Source: Rhyacichthys aspro (Eukaryota; Chordata; Actinopteri; Gobiiformes; Rhyacichthyidae). From it: DNA of 64,000 nt. The first letter of the stretch is position 1. Every line of letters starts with the position of its first letter. The DNA is taken from NCBI GenBank assembly GCA_036850595.1, contig CM072155.1, positions 9,612,256-9,676,255 of the forward strand. The letters are read 5' to 3'. This document shows positions 26,401-38,187 of this stretch, in pieces. A program made the translations under genes and the position numbers. The notes beneath the pieces were generated by a model. That model was given only the letters and a program-made list of their open reading frames with translations. It was not told where the DNA came from and made no database searches.

Positions 26401-27830
26401 TTAAACAAGAAAAAGCAAAACAATGGTTTAGCCCGACCTCCAGCTTTAAGCTATGAGTTAACTTCCCATCTGTACAGTACCACTAATGACCACTGAAAGG
26501 CTGCAATACATCAGTGGTTGTCTAACCTGCCCAAAACACAGAAGAAGATGGCCCTCTAAAGGCTGCTAGAGCAAATTCACTGTCACAAACCCAGTACATT
26601 GAGTTGTTATGCTATGGCCACTCCATGGTCAAGAGTACAGCAGTATTTACAGTTATATTTTGATACAGATGTGTGATATGTGATGCACAACTATTTAAGA
26701 CAACAGCTATCAGTGTGTCCTGTGGCCTTTCTCCAGGGTCCTGCATCAGAGGACGTCGGAAAAGGTCACTGCAGCTCAGACCACATAAAAAGATCAAAGG
26801 CTCAGAGGGTCAGAGGTAGCCCACCAGTAAGACACCGCAGTAGGATGAGGAGATGGGAAGTGAAGGGTAAGAGGAGCCGTGCACTGAGGAAGGGACATGG
26901 ACGGGAGCCTTTGAGTCAGAGATCTCAGAACCTCCCTTTTAAATGCCAATGTATTTTGAATGTACTTAATATATCCATCCATCTCACGTTTAATGACAAA
27001 GATGGCATCTTTATGTCCCACGTTATGGACTGCAGCATTAATCCAACTGAATTTTTAGTGGACTACAACTATTATGATAAGTGTTTTTGGCCGGGCCAGG
27101 TTGGAATGGCAAAACTGAATACAAAATCCAACTGGCTCCCAAGAAGTTACTATAATTTTCAGGCTATTTTTTGCTTACCATAATGTTTTGTTTCATTTAA
27201 TATTTTAATCAAAGTGAATCAAAGGTTAAACACAAAGGTTAAATGACTTGGAGCAAAGCCTACAAAGACCATTTGCGTCAGTCAAGCACAAGCTGGAAAT
27301 AGAGTTTGGGCCCTTCACACGTAAAACAGACTGGCCCGGGGCTCCAGTGCGCTTGGTCCTCTCTAGCTCTTCAGGGGCCCTCATCCGGGGTCTCAGTCAC
27401 CTCTTGAGCCTGAGCACCCACCCTTAAGCCCTTCCCAGTTTACCCGCCAAGCCCTGGACCAGTCGAACTTTCACACCCCTGGTACTCCAGACAGATAAAG
27501 CCCCGTGCCTCTGGTACTCCGGACATGTAGATCTCCGTGCCCTTGGTACTCCGTGCAGGACTTAGAGCTCAGGCCAAACCTATACTTTTTTACTTGAATA
27601 AATGCAAAGAGTGTTCTTTTTTGATAGTTTAAAGACAAGCGTGAACTCTGTTAGGATATAGTATGGTCATAGTGCCACTGCCAGCAGCTCCACAACAGAT
27701 CTTCTGCAAAAAAAAAAAAAAAAAAGCTAGTATTTATTCATTCAAGTCATTATTTCTGCCTTCGACACCCACATAGCCAACATTAAACGCGAGATATAAT
27801 AAATAATCCAACTCTCTGCTTTATCTTAGG
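26401..27830. other. intergenic; unrecognised open frame and short tandem
   Basis: A 167-codon plus-strand frame at 26680-27183 shows no domain I recognise. At about 27479-27560 three imperfect copies of CTGGTACTCC occur about 32 bases apart in locally GC-rich sequence. An A-run lies at about 27709-27725. No gene is assigned. Confidence 0.4.
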
Positions 27831-27835
27831 GCGTT

Positions 27836-27841
27836 TATTTA
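27836..27841 (-). terminator. possible polyadenylation signal of tbc1d17
   Basis: TTTATT on the plus strand is AATAAA on the minus strand, about 430 bases past the tbc1d17 stop codon. It is the first canonical signal I found downstream. Another lies at 27733-27738. Confidence 0.4.
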
Positions 27842-28274
27842 GGTGTGATTGGATGAAAATGGTACGTCACAGAGATAATTACAAAGGTTAAAACATGACC
27901 ACACCAGGTGTAAAGTATAAGGCATGCACAGACTTTTGCATAGAGCTGGAATGGCATTGTTACAGTATACAGCTCAGTGTAAAACCACCATATTCCTTCA
28001 TTTATCCCTTCTTTTTTTTTTAAACAATAACAAATGGTGGCGGTGAAATCATATAAAATATAGATGGAAATGCTTTTAAATAATATCCGGGATTATCACA
28101 GCAGCATTAAAAGGGTTCGGATACATAGTTTTTTAAGGAAAGAGGTAAATGAGACAAAATGATGAAGTTCATGGTAACATTCAAGGGCACAACAGTCTTC
28201 ACTGAATCCTATCCACAGTGGATCTGATGTATAAATATATTCCTCGTGTTGTTATTTTTCATTGCACTTAGGTT

Positions 28275-31200
28275 TTAGGAGTAAGAGGGAGGGCGGCACG
28301 CTGAAGCCTGGTCTGAAGGAGGAAGGAGGCGCTCGTTCTCGCTGCTTTGGGAGTCGGGGCTGCTGTCCTCGGAGCTCGACACCGCCACGCACAAACCCAG
28401 AACCTCCTGCACCTTCACCGGCAGCTCCTGGGGTAAAAGAAGCAGAGGGGGGGTAAATGAGAGAAGAGAAACAGGAGACAAAAAGGGCAGGATGAGTTGT
28501 TTAAGACTTGTCCAGACATGTCTAACAGCTTTGTATTTTAGTGGGTGTGTTACAACAGATCTTAAGATGACTCAGATTTCAGAGCAATATTGATTTTTAA
28601 GTTTTACTTTTATCATCTCCATTTACAGACAAGTAAGTGGTGTAAACAGAGAAGGGGAAGAAAAACTCACACTGAAATGAGTAATATAATAGTATAATAG
28701 TAAAGTAGACTGTAATACAAGGGAGTACAACCCCATAATCAAAATGTTTCCACAATGTTTCCATCTTGCATACTAATCCCACCCTCACACCCACACATCA
28801 GCTTAAATATAGCTAAAAGATTAAGAAAAAAAGAAAAAAGTCTGTATCAATCTAAGCAAAGGCAGAGTAAAAAACAATCTTAAAAACAGACCTTGCACTG
28901 AACCAGTTGTAGGTAAATGGCCTCTGCTCCACAAAGGATGCTCTGTAGATCCAGCTTCATCGTCAACTCATTAATGTGCTGCAAAAACACAACAAACAGA
29001 CGTTACTCGACAAACTAAAGTGTGCATATTAGCTTAACGTGTTTGTTGTGCCCAGTCACTTTGAGAATAGTGTTGAAGTCGTGGTCTGAGCCGATCAGCT
29101 CTCCTCTCTGTGACTCCAGGATCGAACAGGCGATGAGTAAGTGGAAGTTTTCACACGGGAGACGAGTCCACAGCACCTCAACCGGACAAAGCGACATTTG
29201 TTTTTAATACAGCAGGTCAAATCCTCTATTTTCTATTGGCAAACCACAACTTCATTTTGGAGGGAGCAAATAATCATAAAAGGAAATGTAAGTGTTTTAT
29301 ATTCATCTCTTCATCGTTGTTTAAAGACAAATGTACCACAATATGGATGCTTTTAACAATTTAAAATAATTATTTAATCAATTGGAAAATATGTGTAATG
29401 TTTTTGCAAATGATTCCTGAGCAATAAAGACTAGAGGATATGCTCATTCTCATTTACAGAGGTTTAAGACAGTGAAATCAATAATGCAGAGTGCCACTCA
29501 GCTTTTAATAATCAAAACAGCTCTTAACTGTAATGAGTGTCTGGTGCTCACCTCCCACAGAGTCAGGATGTCCTCGAAGGAAAACTCTCTCTTGAACCAA
29601 ATGAGCAGCCATCGGAAACAGAAGCAGAGCGAGCCACTGTCCTGAGAGTCTGAGCGCAGATTATACAGAAGAATATACAGTTATTTAGAAGGGAAAAGCT
29701 TTATTTTGTGGGAAAAGCTGCATAGTTATTTGGAGATTTACCGAGGAAGTCGCACAGTTCAGGGTCTAGGGCTCTCAAAAGGAGACTGAGCTGGAGGAGC
29801 TGCTTCTTCATCGCCTCCTGAGACTCCTCAAAGTTTTGGTGCTGCAAAAAATAAAGAGACAGGCCTCAGATTCAAGCTTGTATAGTTTTCTTTTCACACA
29901 TGAGCTATCATCTGGATTTAATCCTGACTTTATCTGGAGAGGCTGCATTTATGAACGTAAAACATTCAATTGTTTCAACCCAAAATCTTCCACATAGTAT
30001 ACAAGCTTGAACAGGGATATGCTGGGGCTATAAGAGTTACCAGGTGAGACATAAACTAATGCATTATATCACTTTCTGTTTCAAAGTTAGCTACAGGCCC
30101 ATTTAATGGACAACTTTTACAATGAATATAGGAGGCGGGGCTTAAAGACAAAGCCCAGACATGACTCTTTTAGCCATATATATTCCAAATAAAAAGCCTT
30201 AAAGCCGTAATCCTCTTTTATACAAGTAAAGGTAGGGCAATGAATAAAAACACTCCTCACCACCAGCTCCATGAAGCCTGTGAGACACCAGAAGGACTCG
30301 ACCTCGTTCTGAGTAACAAACAGCAGCGGAGCCAAGAGGTCGCTCATCCCCTGAACGTAACCTGGTCAAAAACACAAGATGGTTTCAGAAATTCACTTTA
30401 AAAAGGCAAAAACAGGAGCAAAGTGACATCTGCTGCCTACTGTACCCATAAGCACATACTGCTTATTGTCTGATCCTCAAAGTAATTCATAAAAAGCAAA
30501 AAAGGGGAACATTTGAGCCCTTGTACCAAGATCGAAGTTGTACATGCAGTAGGTCATGAGCACGTCGTGAAGCAGAGTGAGCCCAGGATTATCGTTGCCG
30601 GAGAAGAACGTGTTGTTTCTGTCCGTCCTGCTCACGTCTCGCTCTGCCACAAAAAAAAACAACAGACAATTTAATAAAGTAACAACACATCCAACTTAAC
30701 AGTGAGATTAAGATTTGTATTGTGTTTGATGGACAGCTGAACTGACCAATCAGGTTCCTGTATCCTCTGAGCAGAGAATTTCTCATTTCTTGTTCCTCGC
30801 TCACAGACTTCCACTGCACCTTCATCCGGAAATACTCATCTCTGCAAACACACACAGGAAATAAAAAGAGTAAGATGTAGTTTAGTCCCGGTTTGGACTT
30901 GGTTTAGCCCTTGGTTTAGCCCTGGGTAAGATCTGGGTTAGACATTTTTTTTTCTATGAAAATGTGAAAGTTGGACCATTGAACTTTCACTGACACTGTG
31001 ATAACTGTTGTCATGGCTGTAGACAGCTTTACTGTGGTGAATGTTTAAGCCAAAGTGATATTATTTTTTCCTGTTTCCCTCTTTCATTCGCTCTGTCGTG
31101 TGTTTTATTGGCCGTGACTTCCTGTATTTGGTCCAACAATTTGAACTATCACCAAAACTTTACCAAACAAACTGGACCTTGGTTCAGTTGGGTCTGGACC

Positions 31201-34200
31201 GAGATCAAAGAGCATCTGTTTGGTCTGAACCATACCACACCTTTGGCAATTGGTTTGGACCAAACTGGAAAGTCTGAAAGTCCAGTCCAAACAGCCCAGG
31301 AGTGAAAGCCATCTTTGATTTGGTTTAGTCCTAGTTTAAACTTTAGGCTATTTTCTCCAGGCTGATTTCAAGCTGGACTCAGATTTGGTTTTTACTTGGT
31401 TTAGACATGCAGTCCACACAATATTGGAAAAAAAAGTCCAGAAATGGCCCATGAGCAATCAATATACAGTAATTTTGCTCATCTTTACTTAAAATGCTAT
31501 TCATATTTATATACTGTGTGTGTTTATGTACAGTCTATTAGCAAACATAAGGAACAACATTACTGACAACCTCGTCAAAAATTATTTCAGTATTTCAGTT
31601 AAATCATATAATGTGCTAATGAATTGACTGAAGGCAATATATAAATTGAACTGAAAGGCTCATGTCATGAGGCAGTCCAGACACCACCACATTGTACTTG
31701 GACAACTTCAGGGCTAACATTTTGAAAGCTAAGATAAATTGAAAAGAAGTGCATACGTTTTAACCCTGAGTATGTCCTCTCTCTCCTTCCTGGTGCTGTT
31801 CCAGGGATAAAACCCCAGCAAGAACTTCCAGGCCTCTTTTCTCAGCGACGGAGTGATGCCCTGGGAACAGTTCAAATGAATGGGATCAAAACACAATAAT
31901 AGTAAACACCTCTAGGAAATATCTATGTGTGGTTTTAAATATGCTACCCCTCTGAACACCAGCTCTTTGATCCTTTCTGGGTGCAGCACGCGGCCCTCGG
32001 GGTCCAAAAACTCCTCCCATTGGTCCAGAGGTCGGCCCCTGGTCACCTCCGGCCTGGGACCCAGCTCCACACCCTTCAGACAAAGAGAGATTAATCTAAA
32101 AACTGTCAAAGTTAAAGGTTGACTTCCATATGTCCTATGAAAGCTGTGTGTAAAGGGCTTTGTTTTTCTTACACAGGTGATGAGCTCAAAGCCGGGCTCG
32201 TCTTCAGGTTGAGGAGGCAGAGTGGGGTCCTGAGGGGAGCGAGTGTGAGGAATATCCGGAGGTTTAAGGGCTGCCTTGAAGAAATTGGTGACTTTGGAGA
32301 ATCCGCCAAAAGTGGTGGCGTAAGGGTCATGAATAAACCTCTGAAAGAAGCAAAAAATAACCTGGGATTACAGATAGTAAGATCAAAATTGTAAAGCAGC
32401 AAAGGAGAAGGACTATTTGCTGTAAACAGCTGGGATTAGACTGGAGGGAGAGTAGACTTACCGAGACGAGATCGGAGCCTCCGTCATCGAAAAGCTGCAG
32501 TCGGTCGAACGATGGAGAGGCGTCGCCTGAGTCGTTGGGAAAAGCCAAGAAGAGCCGTCCATCAACTGGAGATCTGAAAACAACAACAAAAACAACTGAG
32601 GAACGCCATGTGATGTTTGGATGTGGTTCATGTGACGTGCGGCAACAACACAATCTGAAACTGTACAGAGTGAGCAGGAGATCAATTATAACAATGTGAC
32701 TCGGGCTGACCATCTGACGTGGATCTCAGGCTAGGAATAGATATTATAATAAAGGTCTGTGTTATCAGCTGCTTTGTTGAGGCACTGCTTGTATAAAAAG
32801 TAAGATCATAATGCCAAAACAAATGCTGTAGTTGGGACTGATGTTACTCACGGGTCCAGGATGATGTATCGATGCAGGGCGCGGAGCAGCTCTCTGGTGC
32901 CCCCTCTGTGGAAGTGGAGCGGGGGCAGCGGGTGGCCCCCTCGGCTCGTCAGCACCAGGAAGTTTCTGCCTAAAGAGAAACGGGCTCGACGGAGAGAGTA
33001 CAGCTCCGACAGAGGCAGAGAGAAGGACCACTGACCTGCGAGGGACAAACAGAGACTTTACTCACAACGCCTGTGAGGCAAATGAGACCAAATATGTTTA
33101 TATTACAAACTTTATAAGATCTACTTCCTTTTTAATGGATACTGGAAAGAACTTGACGCATTAATGTGTGGGTACCTCAAAATGATAAAGTGTTGTTGAT
33201 TTATAACTTTAAATCTGCCTGTCTGCAGACAATAACTTAGTAACAGTACAAAAAATAAAGATTAAATGCTCTAGTTATATGTAAAAACAAACAGTCAATA
33301 AAGGCATCTGGACATAGTTTTGAAGGTAAAAGATTTAATACTCATCCAGGAGACTTGGTTGACCACTCTGTCTGAGGGGAAATAAATTTAGCTCCCTTTT
33401 GAATTTTCTATGGGATTGATAAGGTTCATTGCACGAGGGATAACATGTTTTGTACTCTTAAAACAATTTCCAATTTGCCTTTTTCCTTTAACAATTCCGA
33501 AAGAAGATGACAATCTCCACCAACAGTTTTACATTTTAGCAAAGCCACCATTATGAATGAATCTTCCACTCACTTCCAGGCTTTGCCCACTCTCAATTTA
33601 CTGAATTTACTTAATTTACTATAGGTCTCCTAAATTCTAAAAGTTAAAAATAATCAATGATAGGCAGTTTCCTTCTGTTATGGGACTTACTTATTATCAA
33701 TGCTGACTTTCGTGTGTCATAATACCACTCACAATACCTTCAATTTTGATAAACTAAGCCTAAGATATTTGGCACAATAAAGAAGCAATGACACTGACAG
33801 ACATTAACCACTATAATATAAAAATGAGAAAAGATTTTTTTTAAAAACCAAACAAACAACCAATTATATAGGTCTTAACTGTCTTGTCTGTTTAGCGTAT
33901 TGATCTTTCTAAAACTTGAGAAAGCTCTAAATATTATCAGCATGCAACACTTGGACCTAATGTTGAAACTGTAAAAATCACCTGACTCCTTCACAGGGAC
34001 ATATTCTCTGTCTTTCTTCACGGTGCTGATTACTGCCCAGTCAGGCTCATATCCAGGGTCAAAGTTTGTGTCCTCCACCCCTCCCTCACCCTCCTGAGAT
34101 AAAAGACAAAAATAATGATCAATTTATATCGTAATAGTTTGATGATTGAACATTTAAGAAACTGGCTTAAATATAAAGCATGTAGCAAATTAAATGCAAA

Positions 34201-35799
34201 GTACATCAGTAAGACATATTATGTGATGTATGTAAATGAATTATTATTAGATCATTATAAATGTAACTACAACAAACCATGCTTTAGCCTTTTTTCAATA
34301 TGTAAACAGATTGAGTGGACTTTAAATAAAGCCAAATCAAAAATAGCCGACCTTTTTACTGTAGAGAACAGCTGGGGCATTGCGGCCTGCGTCTTCCACT
34401 GGGCTCCACTCTAAAGCTGGGACACCGGCCTAAAGTAGATTCACAGTTATATTTAACACATTAACGCTTTGACAGAGACTTTTCATTTATTTCTTAACTG
34501 GTAAAGTGTGACTTACCCGCTCCACAATGCGTATAAATCCTGGGATACTTGTGTCTAAGTTGTTCTTCTTGGCATTTGTGTGAAGGTACACTCCTTCCTT
34601 CTCAAATATCAGCTGGAGAAGAAACACAACAATGATATGTCAAATGTGTAAAGATATAATGTATTTATCATATTAATCAAGGCTTGAAAATACACCTAAA
34701 CAGCCTAACTTATATATGCTTGAGCTGTGAGGTTTGGTTGGGGGACATCCCTGACCTTTTATTGAAGCCTTAAAAGTATCAATAAAAGGCACTGAAATAT
34801 TTTAGGCAACTCAGATACTAGCCGAATACTCCAAACAAAAGGGGTGCCCATATTTGTTTTTAAAAAGATATAACCTAACTATTTTTACATTATATTTGTA
34901 GGATGAAGGGACTTTCTGTTTTGTGTTTCTGTCTGTGCTTGAATTCATGATTAATATGTCTCATAAAGCTCAAGTTCAGTGTGTACTGGGGCTCCCACAG
35001 TCTCTAGAAGCATCTGTACATGCAATGATAATATAATGGAAAGTAATGGCGCTGATTTAAATGCTTTATTTACAGGCTGATTTCATTAAGTTTAAGATAA
35101 TTACATTAGAAGTAAGAGATAACATAAATATCACTGTGAACATAAAAGAAAATAAAAAAGGAAAAATTGAGTCCATTATCTAGCAAGCTTTCTCCGATCA
35201 CAGTTTAGTTCTGTCCAGTCACATTCTAAAATCAATCGATCAATAATAGACTAAGGAGTCGGATTAAAGTTGCTAGACCCTTATTTGTTCAGTAGTTATT
35301 TCTACATACTACATAATTTGCTCTACCATGTGATTAAATCTTCGCAAAGACCTGCTGTGAACGTAGGATTATTAGGCCTAACAATGATCACAAATAGATC
35401 TAATGACTCCCATCACATGACGTTAACAATGTGGCTGGTTTGTCAAGTTAAACCAAGCAATCGAGACAAATGACGCGATAAACTTAGTTAGTAGTGTTGT
35501 AAGTATAACAACATAGTGGTTAAAACGGGTAGACAGATGCACACAAGCCAAAAAATATATGTGAAAATGAAAAATTACACGTAGCTGAATGAATACCTTT
35601 AAACTCCAGATGTTAGTAATACTGCGTTACGAGATACGGCTAGCTTGTCCTGTTAACATCTCACATTCACCGCTTAATCTCTCCGTTTACGAACATTATT
35701 TTTAAGGCTAACCGTCACTAATATTGCCTAGCTTCTTGTAAATTGATCTGATTTTGTAAAAGTTGAAAATACCTTGTAATCTTCGCCGTTTTGATCCAT
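28275..35799 (-). CDS. tbc1d17: TBC1 domain family member 17 (Rab GTPase-activating protein)
   Basis: Seventeen coding exons with GT-AG borders and matching phases join into 624 codons (human is about 648). Exons 5' to 3', minus strand: 35773-35799, 34517-34612, 34352-34429, 33982-34093, 32852-33035, 32462-32573, 32173-32340, 31948-32073, 31757-31860, 30747-30841, 30527-30643, 30261-30361, 29742-29841, 29552-29649, 29060-29176, 28892-28978, 28275-28427. The N-terminal half matches TBC1D15/17 (GVYLHTNAKKNN, DPGYEPDWAVIST, LHFHRGGTRELLRALHRY). The TBC domain begins near residue 302 and keeps both catalytic fingers: IERDVSRTDR (Arg373) and YVQG (Gln410). The family stimulates GTP hydrolysis by Rab proteins on endosomal and autophagic membranes; TBC1D15/17 are linked to Rab7-type control and mitophagy. 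The Ser-rich C-terminal tail is poorly conserved. I choose 17 over 15 because of the adjacent akt1s1, as in human. Confidence 0.95.
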
Positions 35800-35900
35800 T
35801 TTTTCCGTCGACACTGCCCGTGCTTTTCCAAAACAATGTTACGTCATACTTCCTACTCCCGAAAGCCAACGTCATGACCCCGACCAACCAATCAGATACG
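35800..35900 (-). promoter_or_regulatory. tbc1d17 promoter with CRE, ETS and CCAAT motifs
   Basis: Within ~100 bp upstream of the start codon lie TTACGTCAT at 35839-35847 and AACGTCATG at 35868-35876 (two CREB/ATF-type sites), ACTTCC at 35848-35853 (ETS core GGAAGT on the minus strand) and CCAAT at 35888-35892. No TATA box is evident. This combination is typical of housekeeping promoters. The calls are by motif only. Confidence 0.5.
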
Positions 35901-35904
35901 AGCA

Positions 35905-36870
35905 AAACACCTTACTCTTTATGCTTTTATTTTATTTTTTTAAATACACATTTTTGTACATCACAGAAGAATAAAATGAAATAAATTATAATAATAAATA
36001 TAATAATACAATACATAAATTAAATAAAATAAATGAAGTTAAATCGGGTAAAAATAAAATAAAATGAAGTCCTTAATAATGATGTTTGTTTGTTTGTTTT
36101 TAATCTGCAAAAGAACTGTCTGTGACGCCAGTTCGACAGCAACTTTATGGAGACAATTTGGAGAGATGGCCAGGGGAAACTAGTGTTTAATGGTGAAGTG
36201 ACAGAGCATGTGGCGAAAGCAGATCCAAGAGTTTCCAAAAGCCAAGAAAAAATATATTCCCCCATGAAAAGAATTTTCTCAGTCCAACAGAGCATTTTTT
36301 TCAGTTTTAGGATAAAATGTAAAAGCAGAAAATCATAGAGCATATGACTTTAGGCAAGCAAAATACAACCAACCAAACAAGCAAACAAACAAAACAACAA
36401 AAGTTAGCATAATGTGGCCAAAACACCAAAGTTAGCTAGAATCCTCTAAACCTCTAAACTACATTCATTTATTGACTCTTTTATCTTCTTCTAGAACAGA
36501 TAAACTACTTTATAAACATTTTATGAAGACTACTTTGTGAGAATGGTCCATGTGAATTTGTTACTCATTGGTAACAAGCAAATTTTTAAATATGGTTAAG
36601 ATGGCATTAGAAAAGCCCACAAATCAGAAGGAGCTGAGGGAGTCTGAGGTTAAGCCTAATGGCTCCATTATTGGCTGAGAGCCATTCCAGGTGAGCTACA
36701 GGCTGCAAATAAGTTTAATCTGACACAAAAGTTTAGCTGTGGTTTTGCAAAGAAGTGTCAGGTTTGGGACTGTGGTCAGTTCTCTTGAACACGCCAATAA
36801 AGTCTGTTCCGTAAATTCACAGAAATATATCTACATACCCCTCAAGGATCAGTTCAGCAGTAACCCTATG
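35905..36870. other. intergenic spacer between divergent genes
   Basis: AT-rich sequence with AAATAA/ATAATA runs (35925-36065) and AAAC-type low complexity near 36370-36400. No exon-like frames are recognised. Confidence 0.5.
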
Positions 36871-36875
36871 GAGAC

Positions 36876-36981
36876 CACGTGATCAGCTGAGAGCAGGAGG
36901 GGGGTGGAGGGGTGGGCTACTGCTGTACACGTGCACGTGGGCCAGGCGAGAGCGAGCCCGCCCCAAAACTGAGGTCACGTG
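36876..36981 (+). promoter_or_regulatory. cluster of four CACGTG E-boxes upstream of akt1s1
   Basis: The palindrome CACGTG occurs at 36876-36881, 36928-36933, 36934-36939 and 36976-36981. The middle two abut directly, and the last sits in GGTCACGTGTA, close to the CLEAR element bound by TFEB/TFE3/MITF. A CRE-like TGACGTC follows at 37015-37021. The block is GC-rich compared with its flanks and lies about 0.5 kb before the proposed akt1s1 first exon. Binding factors are inferred; USF, MYC/MAX and MiT/TFE all recognise this core. Confidence 0.6.
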
Positions 36982-37379
36982 TACAGCGTGCGTTCGATTG
37001 GAGCTGTAAACAGGTGACGTCGAGAAGGCAAAACCGGAAATAAAAAAGTTGTAAAAGATAAATGTATTTAAATGTAGTTTATGTCTATCATTTTACATCG
37101 TCAACGCTTAAAGCATAGTTTCTACTATTTTTCCAGTTGCTGTTTGGTGTAAGAAGGGAACCCTACGAATTTGGCTGTGCTATTTCAACATATGGCAATT
37201 GCAAACAGTGAGGTAAAAATATATGACCCAAATGCTCAGAGTTTGTTATCTGTGTTAAACGGTAGATCATCATACATTTCATTTTAATATCAAGAAAACG
37301 TGTAAGCTATGGTGTTCGTATTTACCGTTGTTTAACCGTTGATTGTTTACCAATCAAGCTTTTACTTTGAAAGAGCAAC

Positions 37380-37532
37380 TCGGAAATGTGCTTATTAGCG
37401 ACTGTTGGCTTTGCGCTGGTAAAGAGCCTTCGGGGAGAGAAACCAAGGGAGAAGAGACTGTGTTAGATTTAAGAAAAAGTCAAGTTTAAGATCGATAAAC
37501 ACCAAGCTACGTTCAGAGAAGAAGGTTAACAG
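37380..37532 (+). other. akt1s1: probable akt1s1 5' untranslated exon
   Basis: A strong donor GGTAAGTG follows position 37532 (GTTAACAG|GTAAGT), and an acceptor preceded by a pyrimidine tract (CTTGTCTTTTCCCAG) precedes 39811, in the exon carrying the start codon. The exon's 5' end is a guess. An alternative donor lies near 37212. Intron 1 (37533-39810) is AT-rich with no recognisable genes. Confidence 0.42.
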
Positions 37533-38163
37533 GTAAGTGAACGTTTCGCTCTTGTTTGTGTCATTTATAGTTTGGGGTTTAGGCCACTGCAGTGTCTGAA
37601 AATGGAGGTGAAATGCGGGTTCATTATGAGGCTGCAAGTAGAAAGGTTGCAACACATGCGAGCACTAAATAAACAACCACATAAACAACTGAGGCGCAAG
37701 AATAAGCTGTACGGGATTTAATACGCCATTTTAAAACTCTATTGATGTCGTTGATGAGATGACAATAATAAGGTTAATCGCTAGCAGAGCCGTTCACGCT
37801 GCTAAGCTACAGAAGCTAGAGGCTACTGTAGCATTTGTTGTGTCAAACTGTTCACAGAGGCGCTGCGACAGATGCAATGTTTACCATAGACCATACATGC
37901 AAAATATGAAGGACAGGCTCAAGTGTATGCATTATTATTGGATGTTTTAGGACGTGTGCAATGCATTTGGGGAGAACTACATTGTTAACCCTACAGCTTT
38001 TTGAGCAATATGTCAGATGTCAGTGAAACCTTGTGCACCCTTTAAGTCAAATATACATGGAACAAGTGACAGTAGGTTTTATGTTACTGTATAAATGAAT
38101 TAATTAGATTATATATGCAGTATTTTTTTTCCTAACAATGCAAAATGTTTAGAAATAAAAGTC

Positions 38164-38187
38164 ATGTCTGTCTGCACAGACAGACAT
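38164..38187. repeat. 24-bp perfect inverted repeat of GTCTG/CAGAC motifs
   Basis: ATGTCTGTCTG and its exact reverse complement CAGACAGACAT are separated by two bases, inside the proposed akt1s1 intron 1. Each arm carries two GTCTG (CAGAC) units, the core bound by SMAD MH1 domains. Confidence 0.7.

Noticed and set aside
26680..27183. 167-codon open frame as a gene
   Set aside because: No recognisable domain, Arg/Lys-rich composition changing abruptly midway, no splice or promoter support, and a partly overlapping opposite-strand frame.
28597..28794. Membrane-protein-like 65-codon minus frame
   Set aside because: It lies in an intron of tbc1d17; its hydrophobicity follows from AT-rich sequence.
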